NCBI GenBank assembly: GCA_007693785.1
Contig: RECY01000026.1
Coordinates: 62,001 to 126,000 of the forward strand
Direction of reading: 5' to 3'
DNA: 64,000 nt
Source: Phycisphaerales bacterium
GTDB lineage: Bacteria > Planctomycetota > Phycisphaerae > Phycisphaerales > UBA1924
Under the pieces are notes generated by a model, which saw only the letters and a program-made list of their open reading frames with translations, did not search any database and was not told the origin of the DNA. Position numbers and translations under genes: made by a program. Of this stretch, positions 1-8,548 are shown piece after piece; position 1 is the first letter of the stretch, and the number at the start of each line of letters is the position of its first letter.

Positions 1-43
1 CGTTTCCGGGGCACCAGAGACAGAGAAGCATCAAAAACATCCA

Positions 44-3000
44 TCACCGCACCCCCGCCGCGTTGAGCACGTTGCACCCGCAGTCGCCGCAGAGCATCGT
101 GTCGGCGTCCATCCCGCGACGGAGCTGCTCCAGCGCGTGCATCCGGTACGCCCGCGCCATCATCCGCTGCGCCAGCGGCAGGCGCCCGTCGTCCTCCTCC
201 GCATCCGCTTCGGGCGATTCGCCCGCGCGGTCGCTCTCGTCGCCGCCCATGATCTTCTGGATAAGTCGTGCCCGCTCGCGCTGGATCGCGCGCCGGTCCT
301 CGGCGTCGCGTTCCAGGCTGAACAGCTCCCGCCCGTCCACGAACACCCGCTCCGGGCGGGCGAAGCTCGACAGCGGGCGCGTGTTCCACACGACCAGGTC
401 CGCGTCCTTGCCCACCGCGATCGAGCCCACGCGGTCCCCCACGCCCATCTGGATCGCCGCGTTGATCGTGACGTATTTCAACGCCTCCGCCTCGGACACC
501 GGCGCGTCCGGGTGCGCATAACGCACGGCCTTCGCCGCCTCCATGTGCATCCGACGCGCCACGTCGTCCGAGTCGCTGTTATAACTCGTCAGCACGCCGA
601 CCTCGCTCTGCAACGGGCCCGCGCCCGGCACGCCGTCGTACACCTCCATCTTGAACGCCCACCAGTCGCTGAAGATGCTCGCCCCGATCGCGTGCTCCCG
701 CACCACCTCCGCCACCTTGTACACCTCCAGCCCGTGCTGGAACGTGCCGATCGTGATCCCGAAATCCTCCGCCACGCGGCAGAGCATCAGGATCTCGTCC
801 TGCCGGTAGCTGTGGCAGTGGATCAGGCGCTCGCCGCGGAGGATTTCCGCCAGCGGCTCCAATTCCAAGTCCAGGCGCGGGCGCTCCAAGGCCGCGATGC
901 GCCGGTCCTGCTCCTCCACCGTGATCCGCAGCATGCGGATGCGCTCGACCCGCTCGTTGTACGCATCCCACTTCTTCGCGTAGTCCTGGGCCGCGTGGAA
1001 GCGGTCGCGGATGATCGTCTCGACGCCCATCCGCGTCTGCGGGTAGCGGTTGGTGAAGCGGTCGCCCCAGTTGCTCTGCTTGACGTTCTCGCCGAGGGCG
1101 AACTTGATGCCGGGCTTTTCGTTGTCGAAGCGCATCTCGCGCGGGTGCTGCGCGCCCCAGCGGACTTTGTGGATCGCGCTCTGCCCGCCGATCGGGTTGG
1201 CCGAGCCGTGCAGGCTGAGCACCGTGGTCACGCCGCCGGCGAGCTGTCGGTACCAGTTGATCGCGCTCGGGTCGAGCGCATCGCTGATCCGAACCTCGCT
1301 GGTCACGGCCTGCCCGCCCTCGTTCACCCCCAGCCCGAACAGCCCCGTGTGCGAGTGCGCATCGACCAGCCCCGGCGTGATGTGCCGCCCTTCCAGGTCG
1401 ATCACCTCGCCCGGCCAATCGGGGCTCGGGCGCGAACGCTCGAACATCTCGCCCGTGCCCAGAAAAGCGATCTTGCCGTTCTCGATGACGACGACGCCGT
1501 GCTCGATCACGCCGCCCGCACCGTGCCGACGCTCGGCGTCCGCGTCGCTCGTCCACACCGTCGCATTGACCAGAGCCACCGCGCGCTGCTCGGGCCACGC
1601 CTCCCGCGAGTACGGCCCAAACGGCGCGCCCGCCAACGCCGGCACCGTCTTCAACTCGAACGCCTCGTCCTCATCCTCCTCGCCGTTCGCCTCCCCCTCG
1701 TCCTCCGGCGCACGCTTGCTCGCCCGCCACGGGAACCCCGCCCCGTCGCCGCGAACGCCCGTGCCGACGAGCCGCCGCTCGCCGTCCTCGCCCGGCACCA
1801 GCTCCCCGCTCACGCTCCAGATCCCCGCGCCCGGCCCCTCCTCAAACCCCAGCTTCCCGTGGTCGAACGCGAACCGCAGGCGTGTCCCCTCGACACGCAC
1901 GTTCACCGCGTCGACGCTCGCCGCCTCCGGCGCGTCTTCACCTTCCGCCGCCGGCGCGGGCTCGCCCCCGTCCCCGTCGCGCACGGTCACGCGCAGACGC
2001 TCGTCGATCTCAAAAACCAGCCGGAACCGGTCCCGCAGCACGGCGTCCCACGTCCCGACGAACGCGTCGTCCGAGCGTGTGATCTCGTGGCGCACGCCGT
2101 CGATGTAGACGTCGAGCACCTTCGCCGACGTCCCGGGCTCGAACAGCTCGGCGTCGCTCACGACCAGGTTCCCCGCCATCCCGGCCGCGATCCGCCCCAG
2201 CCGATCGCTCACGCCGAGCGCCGCCGCGGCCTCGGTCGTGACCGCCGCGTGCGCGGCCTCCCCCGGGAGCCCGTGCGCCATCGCCCGCCGCAGGCGGCTC
2301 GTGAAATCGCCCTTGTTCCGCAGGCGGTGCGTCGTCAGCGCGACCGGCACCCCCGCCTCGACGAGCCGCTGGGCGTTCGTCGGCGCCTGCTCCCAGGTCT
2401 GCAGCTCCCGCAGCTCCACGCTCTCCGCGGCCCCGGGGCTCGAGACGTCCGGCGCTTTCGGGAACGCCACCGGCACGATCAGCCGCGCCCCGGCCTCCCT
2501 CACGTCCTCCGCCACCGCGCCGATCGCCCGGAACTCCGTCCCGCTCGCCATCACCACCGCCGCCCGCCCCGCCTCCCGCGCCACGTCCACCGCGTGCAGC
2601 ACCTTCAGCTCGTGATCCGCATCAAAGACCAGCGCCACGTCCCGCGCCAGCTCGTCCAGCGCGCTCGCGGCGTCCGCCGCCGCCTCACCCCGAGGGAGCG
2701 CCCACCCCTGCGCGAGCGCATCCCGTCGCCACGTCGCGTCACTGAGCACCTGGCGCTGCAACGCGATCGCGCCCATGTGCGAGGACGGATACCCCCCCGT
2801 GCGCCACCCCGCGCGATCGAAGCCCAGGCTGTGGAACGCGCGGGCCTTGTACACCGCCGGGCGGCCCGTGCTCGCGTCGCTCGCTGGCTCCGCCAGGCTC
2901 ACCACCGCGCCCATCCCGCGAAACACCCCGCCCCGCGGCGAAAGACCGGCCGCCGCGAAACCCTGCCTACGCAAAGCCGCCCGGTCACGCCCGCTCAGCC

Positions 3001-3427
3001 CCTCGCCCGCGAGCACGTCCCGCTGCGGCGTTACAAACGGGTTCCAGTGCGCCCCCGGTCCGTTCGCGCCGACACCCGGCGCGTCCACCTCCACGTACGC
3101 ATCCACAAACCCCGCGTAGACATGCCGCCCGGTGAGATCGACCACGCGCGCCCCAGCCGGGGTATCGAGGCGACGCTCCGAGGCCGCCGCGATCCGCCCC
3201 TCGCGGATCAGCACCGAGCCCCCCGCCCAGACCACGCCCGGCTCCGGGTGCACCGTCGCGTTCACGAGCAGCAGCGTGTCCGTCGCGACCCGGCGCACGC
3301 TGTTCAGCGGCGCATCCAGCAGCCCGTCGCTCGTCGGACGCCCGCTCCCCGCCGCCGTTGACGACGCGAACCCCGCCAGCAACAACGCCCCAAGCCCGAG
3401 CCACGCCCGGGCGACGATCCAGTTCAT
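44..3427 (-). CDS. Secreted double-domain amidohydrolase
   Basis: A 1127-residue protein with two amidohydrolase-superfamily modules in tandem. The start is placed at the ATG giving MNWIVARAWLGLG, because a hydrophobic signal peptide follows at once; upstream in-frame Met codons lie in a repeat. The second module (about residues 650-1070) has the metal motif DAHSH near residue 690, later histidines in LIHCHSY and FQHGLE, and the family's C-terminal signature GKDADLVVW. The first module (about 70-480) has DAYVEVD where HxH is expected, so it probably lacks a metal site. An acidic linker near residue 580 and a Cys-rich tail (CGDCGC) are unusual. The substrate cannot be told; imidazolonepropionase- and dipeptidase-like hydrolases are the nearest general type. 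It is divergent from the phosphofructokinase gene. Confidence 0.85.
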   Translation of the reverse strand: MNWIVARAWLGLGALLLAGFASSTAAGSGRPTSDGLLDAPLNSVRRVATDTLLLVNATVHPEPGVVWAGGSVLIREGRIAAASERRLDTPAGARVVDLTGRHVYAGFVDAYVEVDAPGVGANGPGAHWNPFVTPQRDVLAGEGLSGRDRAALRRQGFAAAGLSPRGGVFRGMGAVVSLAEPASDASTGRPAVYKARAFHSLGFDRAGWRTGGYPSSHMGAIALQRQVLSDATWRRDALAQGWALPRGEAAADAASALDELARDVALVFDADHELKVLHAVDVAREAGRAAVVMASGTEFRAIGAVAEDVREAGARLIVPVAFPKAPDVSSPGAAESVELRELQTWEQAPTNAQRLVEAGVPVALTTHRLRNKGDFTSRLRRAMAHGLPGEAAHAAVTTEAAAALGVSDRLGRIAAGMAGNLVVSDAELFEPGTSAKVLDVYIDGVRHEITRSDDAFVGTWDAVLRDRFRLVFEIDERLRVTVRDGDGGEPAPAAEGEDAPEAASVDAVNVRVEGTRLRFAFDHGKLGFEEGPGAGIWSVSGELVPGEDGERRLVGTGVRGDGAGFPWRASKRAPEDEGEANGEEDEDEAFELKTVPALAGAPFGPYSREAWPEQRAVALVNATVWTSDADAERRHGAGGVIEHGVVVIENGKIAFLGTGEMFERSRPSPDWPGEVIDLEGRHITPGLVDAHSHTGLFGLGVNEGGQAVTSEVRISDALDPSAINWYRQLAGGVTTVLSLHGSANPIGGQSAIHKVRWGAQHPREMRFDNEKPGIKFALGENVKQSNWGDRFTNRYPQTRMGVETIIRDRFHAAQDYAKKWDAYNERVERIRMLRITVEEQDRRIAALERPRLDLELEPLAEILRGERLIHCHSYRQDEILMLCRVAEDFGITIGTFQHGLEVYKVAEVVREHAIGASIFSDWWAFKMEVYDGVPGAGPLQSEVGVLTSYNSDSDDVARRMHMEAAKAVRYAHPDAPVSEAEALKYVTINAAIQMGVGDRVGSIAVGKDADLVVWNTRPLSSFARPERVFVDGRELFSLERDAEDRRAIQRERARLIQKIMGGDESDRAGESPEADAEEDDGRLPLAQRMMARAYRMHALEQLRRGMDADTMLCGDCGCNVLNAAGVR

Positions 3428-3451
3428 TCCACGCATGGGCGGCAGCATAGC

Positions 3452-3533
3452 GGAAGGCACCAGGCATCGGGCACCAGGCACCAGTCCCTCATGTCTGGTG
3501 CCCGATGCCTGGTGCCTGATGCCCGGTCCCTGG
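3452..3533. repeat. Heptad repeat forming a perfect 22-bp inverted repeat
   Basis: Positions 3456-3477 and 3495-3516 are exact reverse complements, separated by 17 bases. Each arm is built of 7-base units of the type GGCACCA / GGCATCG. The element fills the divergent leader between the amidohydrolase and the phosphofructokinase. Related units occur at 9812-9991, 21558-21596 and 45161-45197. It could act as a hairpin in both leaders or simply be a dispersed repeat. Confidence 0.85.
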
Positions 3534-3564
3534 CCCCCGACCCCTTCCCCCCTATCCTCCCCCC

Positions 3565-4824
3565 ATGACCACCGATCTCATCCCCGGCAACGCCGTCATC
3601 GGGCAGTCCGGCGGCCCCACCGCCGTCATCAACCAGTCCGTCGTCGGCGTCATCGAAGGCCTCCGACACCACGCCAAAGCAGGCACCGGCGGCCCCATCG
3701 CCAAGATCCTCGGCATGCGCCACGGCGTCCGAGGGCTCACCCAAGGCGACTTCCACGACCTCACCAACACCCCCCAGGACTTCCTCGACCGCCTCGCCAC
3801 CAGCCCATCCGCCGGGCTCGGCTCCACACGCGACAAGCCCGACGCCGACTATTGCCAACGCATCTTCGAAGCCTGCGAGAAGCACAACATCCGCTACTTC
3901 TTCTACATCGGCGGCAACGACTCCAGCGACGCCTGCCGCATCGTCAACGAGCTCTCCACCCAGAAGGGCTACGAGCTCCGCTGCTTCCACGTCCCCAAGA
4001 CCGTCGACAACGACCTGATGGAGAACGACCACACCCCCGGCTTCCCCTCCGCCGCCCGCTTCGTCGCCACCGCCTGCATGGCCGACTTCCTCGACAACAT
4101 CTCCCTCCCCGGCATCAAGATCAACGTCATCATGGGACGCCACGCCGGCTTCCTCACCGCCGCCAGCGCCCTCGCACGGCGCAGCGACCGCCCCGAGCAC
4201 GAGGGCCCCTCCACCGACGGCCCCCAGCTCATCTACCTCCCCGAAGTCCCCTTCGACACCGACCGCTTCACACAGGACGTCGCGAAAATCTACGAAGCCA
4301 AAGGGCGATGCCACATCGCCGTCAGCGAGGGCATCAGCGACAAGGACGGCAACCCCATCGGCGCCACACTCATCAAGAACGCCCAGACCGACGACCACGG
4401 CAACGTCCAGCTCTCCGGCTCCGGCGCCCTCGGCGACGCCCTCGCCACCCACCTCAAGGACGCCCTCACCCCCGCCGGCGGCAAGCCGCTCCGCGTCCGG
4501 GCCGACACCTTCGGCTACATCCAGCGCTGCTGGCCCGACGCCAGCCCCGTCGACGCGATCGAGGCCCGCGGCGCCGGACGCTTCGCCGCACACCTCGCCT
4601 GCAAAGGCGAGCAGGACGGCTCGGTCGCCATCCGACGCGACTCCGAGCCCGGCCCGCTCGAGCACTACGAATCCGGCTTCAAACGCATCGACCTCGCCCA
4701 GGTCGCCGCCAAGACCCGCCACATGCCCAAAGAATTCATCGAAGGGCACAACAACGTCAGCCAGGCCTTCCTCAACTACGCCCGCCCCCTCATCGGCGAA
4801 CTCCCAAGATTCGAACGCCTCTAA
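3565..4824 (+). CDS. Pyrophosphate-dependent 6-phosphofructokinase
   Basis: Phosphorylates fructose 6-phosphate, most likely with pyrophosphate instead of ATP, in cytoplasmic glycolysis/gluconeogenesis. The 419-residue protein starts with the nucleotide-loop motif IGQSGGPTAVIN, has GGNDSSD near residue 117 and PKTVDND near residue 144. Family knowledge: the Lys in PKTxDND and an acidic residue after GG mark PPi-dependent enzymes, whereas ATP enzymes have PGTIDND and GGDGS; here the second glycine-loop position is Asn-Asp, still not the ATP form. Further family blocks are NVIMGRHAGFL and YLPEVPF. The start is the first Met before the conserved N-terminus; no clear Shine-Dalgarno is seen. PPi-dependence is inferred from residues only. 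Confidence 0.9.
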   Translation: MTTDLIPGNAVIGQSGGPTAVINQSVVGVIEGLRHHAKAGTGGPIAKILGMRHGVRGLTQGDFHDLTNTPQDFLDRLATSPSAGLGSTRDKPDADYCQRIFEACEKHNIRYFFYIGGNDSSDACRIVNELSTQKGYELRCFHVPKTVDNDLMENDHTPGFPSAARFVATACMADFLDNISLPGIKINVIMGRHAGFLTAASALARRSDRPEHEGPSTDGPQLIYLPEVPFDTDRFTQDVAKIYEAKGRCHIAVSEGISDKDGNPIGATLIKNAQTDDHGNVQLSGSGALGDALATHLKDALTPAGGKPLRVRADTFGYIQRCWPDASPVDAIEARGAGRFAAHLACKGEQDGSVAIRRDSEPGPLEHYESGFKRIDLAQVAAKTRHMPKEFIEGHNNVSQAFLNYARPLIGELPRFERL

Positions 4825-4828
4825 CCCC

Positions 4829-4851
4829 GTGGCACGGGCGTCCCGTGTCAC
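4829..4851. repeat. Short palindrome after phosphofructokinase, GTGGCAC type
   Basis: Ten-base arms (4829-4838 and 4842-4851, one G-T wobble) separated by CGT lie right after the phosphofructokinase stop, in a gap between convergent genes. There is no T-run, so it is at best a rho-independent-like pause or mRNA 3' protector. Its GTGGCAC start resembles palindromes at 37905-37940 and 60725-60871. Confidence 0.6.
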
Positions 4852-4926
4852 ACGTCATCGCAACACGCAGGCCGTTCTAGACCCCGCAGTGGATGTCCCG
4901 AGTCAAGCAAGCGATGTTGATGCGCC

Positions 4927-6741
4927 TCACGCCGCGCGTGCGGGGCGTCGGTGCTGCTCGATGAGCGTGCGGCAGGTCGCGATGAGCGTGGGCGCGTCGA
5001 TCGGCTTGGCGCCGTACTCGTCGCACCCCGCCGTCAGGCAGCGCTCGCGGTCTTCGTGCATCGCGTTCGCGGTCAGCGCCAGGATCGGGCCGACCCACCC
5101 GCTCTCGCGCAGCGTCCGAGCCGCGGTGTACCCGTCCATCACCGGCATCTGCATGTCCAGCACGATCAGGTCGAACGACCCCTCGCCCTCAAGCACCCGG
5201 CGCACGGCCTCCGCCCCGTCGCCCGCTTCGTCGACACGGAACCCCGCTTTGCGCAGGTGATGCCCGATCAGCCGCCGGTTGTCCGCGCCGTCGTCGGCCA
5301 GCAGGACCCGCGAGCCGCGGCACTCGACGGCCGAGGCGTCGTCCGCGTGCGCCGTCCCCGCCCCCGCTTCGTAATCCCCCGCCGAGGCCGACGGGGCCGG
5401 GATCCGCAGCGTAAAGACGCTTCCGCATCCCAGCTCGCTCTGGACCGACAGCGTCCCGCCCAGCAGCTCCGCCAGGTTGCGGCTGATCGACAGCCCGAGC
5501 CCCGTGCCGCCGAACCGGCGCGTCGTCGTCGCGTCCGCCTGACGGAACGGCTGGAAGATCGCCTCCAGACACTCCGCGGGGATCCCGATCCCACTGTCGC
5601 CGACCTCCACCACCAGCCAGGGCGACCCGTCTGCGCCGCCGTCCATCCAAGCCCGGATCGTGACCGACCCCGACTCGGTGAACTTGATCGCGTTGCCCAG
5701 AAGGTTGGTCAGGATCTGACGCACACGCGTCGGATCGGTCACGATCGCCTCGGGCAGGTCCGCCCCGCCCACGACTTCCAGCTTCAGGCCCTTGCTCTCG
5801 GCGCGGTGGCGCAGCATGCTGTCCACGTCCTCGAGCAGGCGGCGCGGGCTCGAGGCCTGGTGGTCCACTTCCATGCGGCCGGCCTCGATCTTCGACAGGT
5901 CCAGCACGTCGTTGATCACCTCGATCAGGTGCTCACCGTTCCGGCAGATCGTCTCCGCGTGCTCGGCCTGCTCCTCCGGCGTCAGATCACCCGAGCGGAT
6001 CAGCTCCGCGAAGCCCAGGATCGCCGTCATCGGCGTCCGGATCTCGTGGCTCATCCCCGCGATGAAATCGCTCTTGGCCCGGTTCGCCGCCTCCGCCTCG
6101 TCCGTCATCCGCTCCAGCTCCGACGTCCGCTGCGCGACCAGACGCTCCAGCTCCGCCTTCTCCCGCGTCAGGCTCTCGGCCAGCTCGCGCTCGAGCCGCT
6201 TGGCCTGCAGGCTCACGCCGAACCCCTCCAGGTTCGCCGCGAACTTCCACGACCACAGGTTCAGCATCACCAGCAGCACCGCCAGCAAGCGATAGGCCGG
6301 CCAGAAGAACATCACGATCGACATCGCGTACCCGCAGATCGCGCACCACAAAAAGATCTGCGCCAGGTCGTACATCTTCGTGTTGCGGTCCTGAGGCGCC
6401 TCGGCGAGATACGCCTTCCGCCAGAACAGCATGATCCTCGCGTACGCCCCGATCACACCCAGCGTGCCCAGCCCCAGCAGGATCACCCAGAGCCAGTCCG
6501 TCGAACCCTCCGCGGTCGACATGCAGTGCGTCCGCGGCATGTAGTTGCCGAAGTTGCTGAACACGTCGAAGTCCCGGAGGGATAACCCGCCCCAAGACCC
6601 CCCCGCCACCGGCAACGACGCCCCAGCCGCCTCCGAAGACCCGCACACACCCACGTCCACGCCCCCGCTTGAAGGCGAAGACAAGGGCGTGACAGGGGTC
6701 GCGTCCGCGTGGACGCGTGTCGGACGACCCGGGGCATTCAT
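4927..6741 (-). CDS. Membrane hybrid sensor histidine kinase with C-terminal receiver
   Basis: A 604-residue signalling protein. Order: a Ser/Gly/Pro-rich N-terminus (1-75), three predicted membrane segments (about 83-106, 125-147, 149-170), a coiled-coil linker (175-215), HisKA with the phospho-acceptor motif MSHEIRTPM near 230, HATPase with NLLGNAIKFT, DSGIGIP and GGTGLGLSI, and a receiver with LADD at its start and the phospho-acceptor Asp in VLDMQMPVMDG near 527. Phosphate would pass from His to the internal Asp and then probably to a separate Hpt protein, which is not in the window. The input domain is only the membrane part, so the stimulus is unknown. The start is the most upstream plausible ATG; a start close to the first membrane segment is also possible. 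Confidence 0.92.
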   Translation of the reverse strand: MNAPGRPTRVHADATPVTPLSSPSSGGVDVGVCGSSEAAGASLPVAGGSWGGLSLRDFDVFSNFGNYMPRTHCMSTAEGSTDWLWVILLGLGTLGVIGAYARIMLFWRKAYLAEAPQDRNTKMYDLAQIFLWCAICGYAMSIVMFFWPAYRLLAVLLVMLNLWSWKFAANLEGFGVSLQAKRLERELAESLTREKAELERLVAQRTSELERMTDEAEAANRAKSDFIAGMSHEIRTPMTAILGFAELIRSGDLTPEEQAEHAETICRNGEHLIEVINDVLDLSKIEAGRMEVDHQASSPRRLLEDVDSMLRHRAESKGLKLEVVGGADLPEAIVTDPTRVRQILTNLLGNAIKFTESGSVTIRAWMDGGADGSPWLVVEVGDSGIGIPAECLEAIFQPFRQADATTTRRFGGTGLGLSISRNLAELLGGTLSVQSELGCGSVFTLRIPAPSASAGDYEAGAGTAHADDASAVECRGSRVLLADDGADNRRLIGHHLRKAGFRVDEAGDGAEAVRRVLEGEGSFDLIVLDMQMPVMDGYTAARTLRESGWVGPILALTANAMHEDRERCLTAGCDEYGAKPIDAPTLIATCRTLIEQHRRPARAA

Positions 6742-7182
6742 GTAATTCTTTTCGTCGCGAGAGCGGCCTCGCTTGACGCTCCCCGCACCAAAGACACCGA
6801 ATCACGGGACACGCCGTCGTTCTCCCCTTATGTCGGGGATCCGGGAACCGCGACTATCGCGCGTTACCCTCCTCCCTCCGACCCCGGCCCGCTTGTTGGT
6901 GATATATTTTGGACTTCTTTGTGATGAATATATCGTTCTGCGGACGGTCCGTCCGTCGCGTGGGATCCTGGGTGTGCGGGAGCCCGTATCGGGTCCGACG
7001 GGCGACCCGCGCGGGCGTGGGGCGTCGCCTGCTAGTATGCTGGCCCAGCCACCGACCCCCGACGGGCAATGACCGGGGCGGTGCGGGTGATCGAGATCAG
7101 TGTTTCGGGTGGGCGTCGCGCGGTTTTCGGCGGCCCACGGACGAGGTCGGGCGTCGCCCGCCGCGGTTTTGGAGCAGATCAA
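6742..7182. other. Divergent intergenic region with AT-rich core
   Basis: A 441-base gap between the hybrid kinase (minus) and the coiled-coil protein (plus). Positions about 6895-6940 are clearly AT-rich (GATATATTTTGG, GAATATATCG) within GC-rich surroundings, and a short palindrome (CGGACGGTCCGTCCG at 6941-6955) follows. A weak plus-strand promoter can be proposed (TTGGAC at 6910, TATCGT 16 bases later). I see no convincing gene. Reading frames continue upstream of 7183 but lack an SD. Confidence 0.4.
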
Positions 7183-8544
7183 ATGGCTCGGACGAGCACC
7201 AGCGTGGGCATGGGCGTCACCATCACGATCCTCGGGATCCTGACCTTCGCCTTCTTCGTCACCACGATCATCTTCTTCGGGCAGATGAACTCGGCCCGGA
7301 ACGACCTGGCCGACTATGAGGCCCGCATGAGCGAGTGGGTCACCCCCGCCGACCAGCAGAACGACCAGATCCGCGTCTTCGCGGACCTCGCCGACCGCGA
7401 GAACAAGAGCGCCATCGCCTATCTCGCCGAGAGCCTCAACGAGTCGATCCGCCTCGGGCTGGGCGGGCGCGGGTCGATCACCGAGCTCCGCCAGGCCTCG
7501 GAGCCGCTGGTCGCCGGCTCGAGCCGAGGGCTCGTCGGCGCGGTGCGGCAGCGCGATTCCCAGGCTGCCCAGCTCAACACCCGGATCCGGGAGATCGAGG
7601 CCAGCCTCGAGACCGCCCAGCAGGCCCTGCTCGCCGAGCGACAGAAGGTCGAGCGGATCAGCCAGGACTTCAGCCGCCAGCTCGCCTCGATGGAGGAACA
7701 GGTCCAGCGCACCACCGGCGAGATCGAGAGCTACCGCACCGGGATCAACGCGGCAGAGATCGACATGGACCAGCGCGTCGAGCGGATCCGCACCGCCGCC
7801 CGCGACACCGAGGCCCAGCTCCAGGACAACATCCGACGCCTCGAGAGCGAGAACCTCCGCCTGCAGGACGCGATGGCCCGCCTGCAGGAAGGGCGCGCCG
7901 GGGACCGGCTCATGCCCACCGACGAGTTCGCTCTTGTCGATGGCGAGGTCACCGGGCTCAACCCCGTCGAGAACCAGGTCTTCATCAGCCTCGGGCGGCG
8001 CGACCGCCTCCGCCTGGGCATGCGGTTCCAGGTCTACGCCGATCCCAGCATCATCCGCCCCAACGCCGACGGCGATTACCCCCCCGGCAAGGCGACCATC
8101 GAGGTTGTCAGCATGGGCGAGACCTCCAGCGCCGCCCGGATCATCCGCCAGAGCACCGGTAACCCCGTCGCCCGCGGCGACGTCATCGCCAACCCGCTCT
8201 ACGATCCCAACAAGATCTACACCTTCCTCGTCTACGGGCTCTTTGACATCAACAACGACGGGCGCGCGACCGCGATGGGACGCGACGAGCTCCAGGCCCA
8301 GATCGAGCGCTGGGGCGGTCGCATCACCGACGAGCTCACCGGCGACGTGGACTTCCTCGTCCTCGGGCGTCGCCCCACGCTCCCCCCAGCCCCGCCCGCG
8401 ACCGCGCCCCTCGCCGTCCAGCAGGAATACATCCGCCTCAGCCAGCTCGTCCGTCGTTACGACGACCTGCTCGAGCGCGCCCAGCGGACCAGCCTGCCCA
8501 TCCTGAACCAGAACCGCCTCGCCACCCTGCTCGACGGGCGATGA
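7183..8544 (+). CDS. Membrane-anchored coiled-coil protein with BRCT-like C-terminal domain
   Basis: Not assignable to a named gene. The 453-residue protein starts at an ATG with GGAG nine bases upstream. It has one N-terminal membrane segment (about 13-31, very hydrophobic), a long Glu/Gln/Arg-rich coiled coil (about 95-245), a small beta-rich region with LGRRDRLRLGMRF (about 255-340), and a C-terminal stretch (about 344-395) that reads like a BRCT fold: a beta strand TFLVYGLF, then GRDELQAQIERWGGRIT, then VDFLVLGRRP. In NAD-dependent ligases the matching blocks are a first strand, an Ala/Gly helix ending in GG+, and a TDYLV strand. It ends in a Pro-rich linker and helix. The next gene starts four bases after its stop, so the two are likely co-transcribed. 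A structural or envelope-tethering role is only a guess. Confidence 0.75.
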   Translation: MARTSTSVGMGVTITILGILTFAFFVTTIIFFGQMNSARNDLADYEARMSEWVTPADQQNDQIRVFADLADRENKSAIAYLAESLNESIRLGLGGRGSITELRQASEPLVAGSSRGLVGAVRQRDSQAAQLNTRIREIEASLETAQQALLAERQKVERISQDFSRQLASMEEQVQRTTGEIESYRTGINAAEIDMDQRVERIRTAARDTEAQLQDNIRRLESENLRLQDAMARLQEGRAGDRLMPTDEFALVDGEVTGLNPVENQVFISLGRRDRLRLGMRFQVYADPSIIRPNADGDYPPGKATIEVVSMGETSSAARIIRQSTGNPVARGDVIANPLYDPNKIYTFLVYGLFDINNDGRATAMGRDELQAQIERWGGRITDELTGDVDFLVLGRRPTLPPAPPATAPLAVQQEYIRLSQLVRRYDDLLERAQRTSLPILNQNRLATLLDGR

Positions 8545-8548
8545 GGCG

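Noticed and set aside
1-43. Gene at the left edge
   Set aside because: Only 43 bases before the amidohydrolase stop; too short to assign.
137-3361. Very long open frame antisense to the amidohydrolase
   Set aside because: Arg/His/Pro-rich translation with no domain, of the sort forced by high G+C; the minus-strand frame has clear motifs and a signal peptide.
4829-5260. Small plus-strand gene after phosphofructokinase
   Set aside because: Starts inside a palindrome and overlaps the kinase receiver; no motif.
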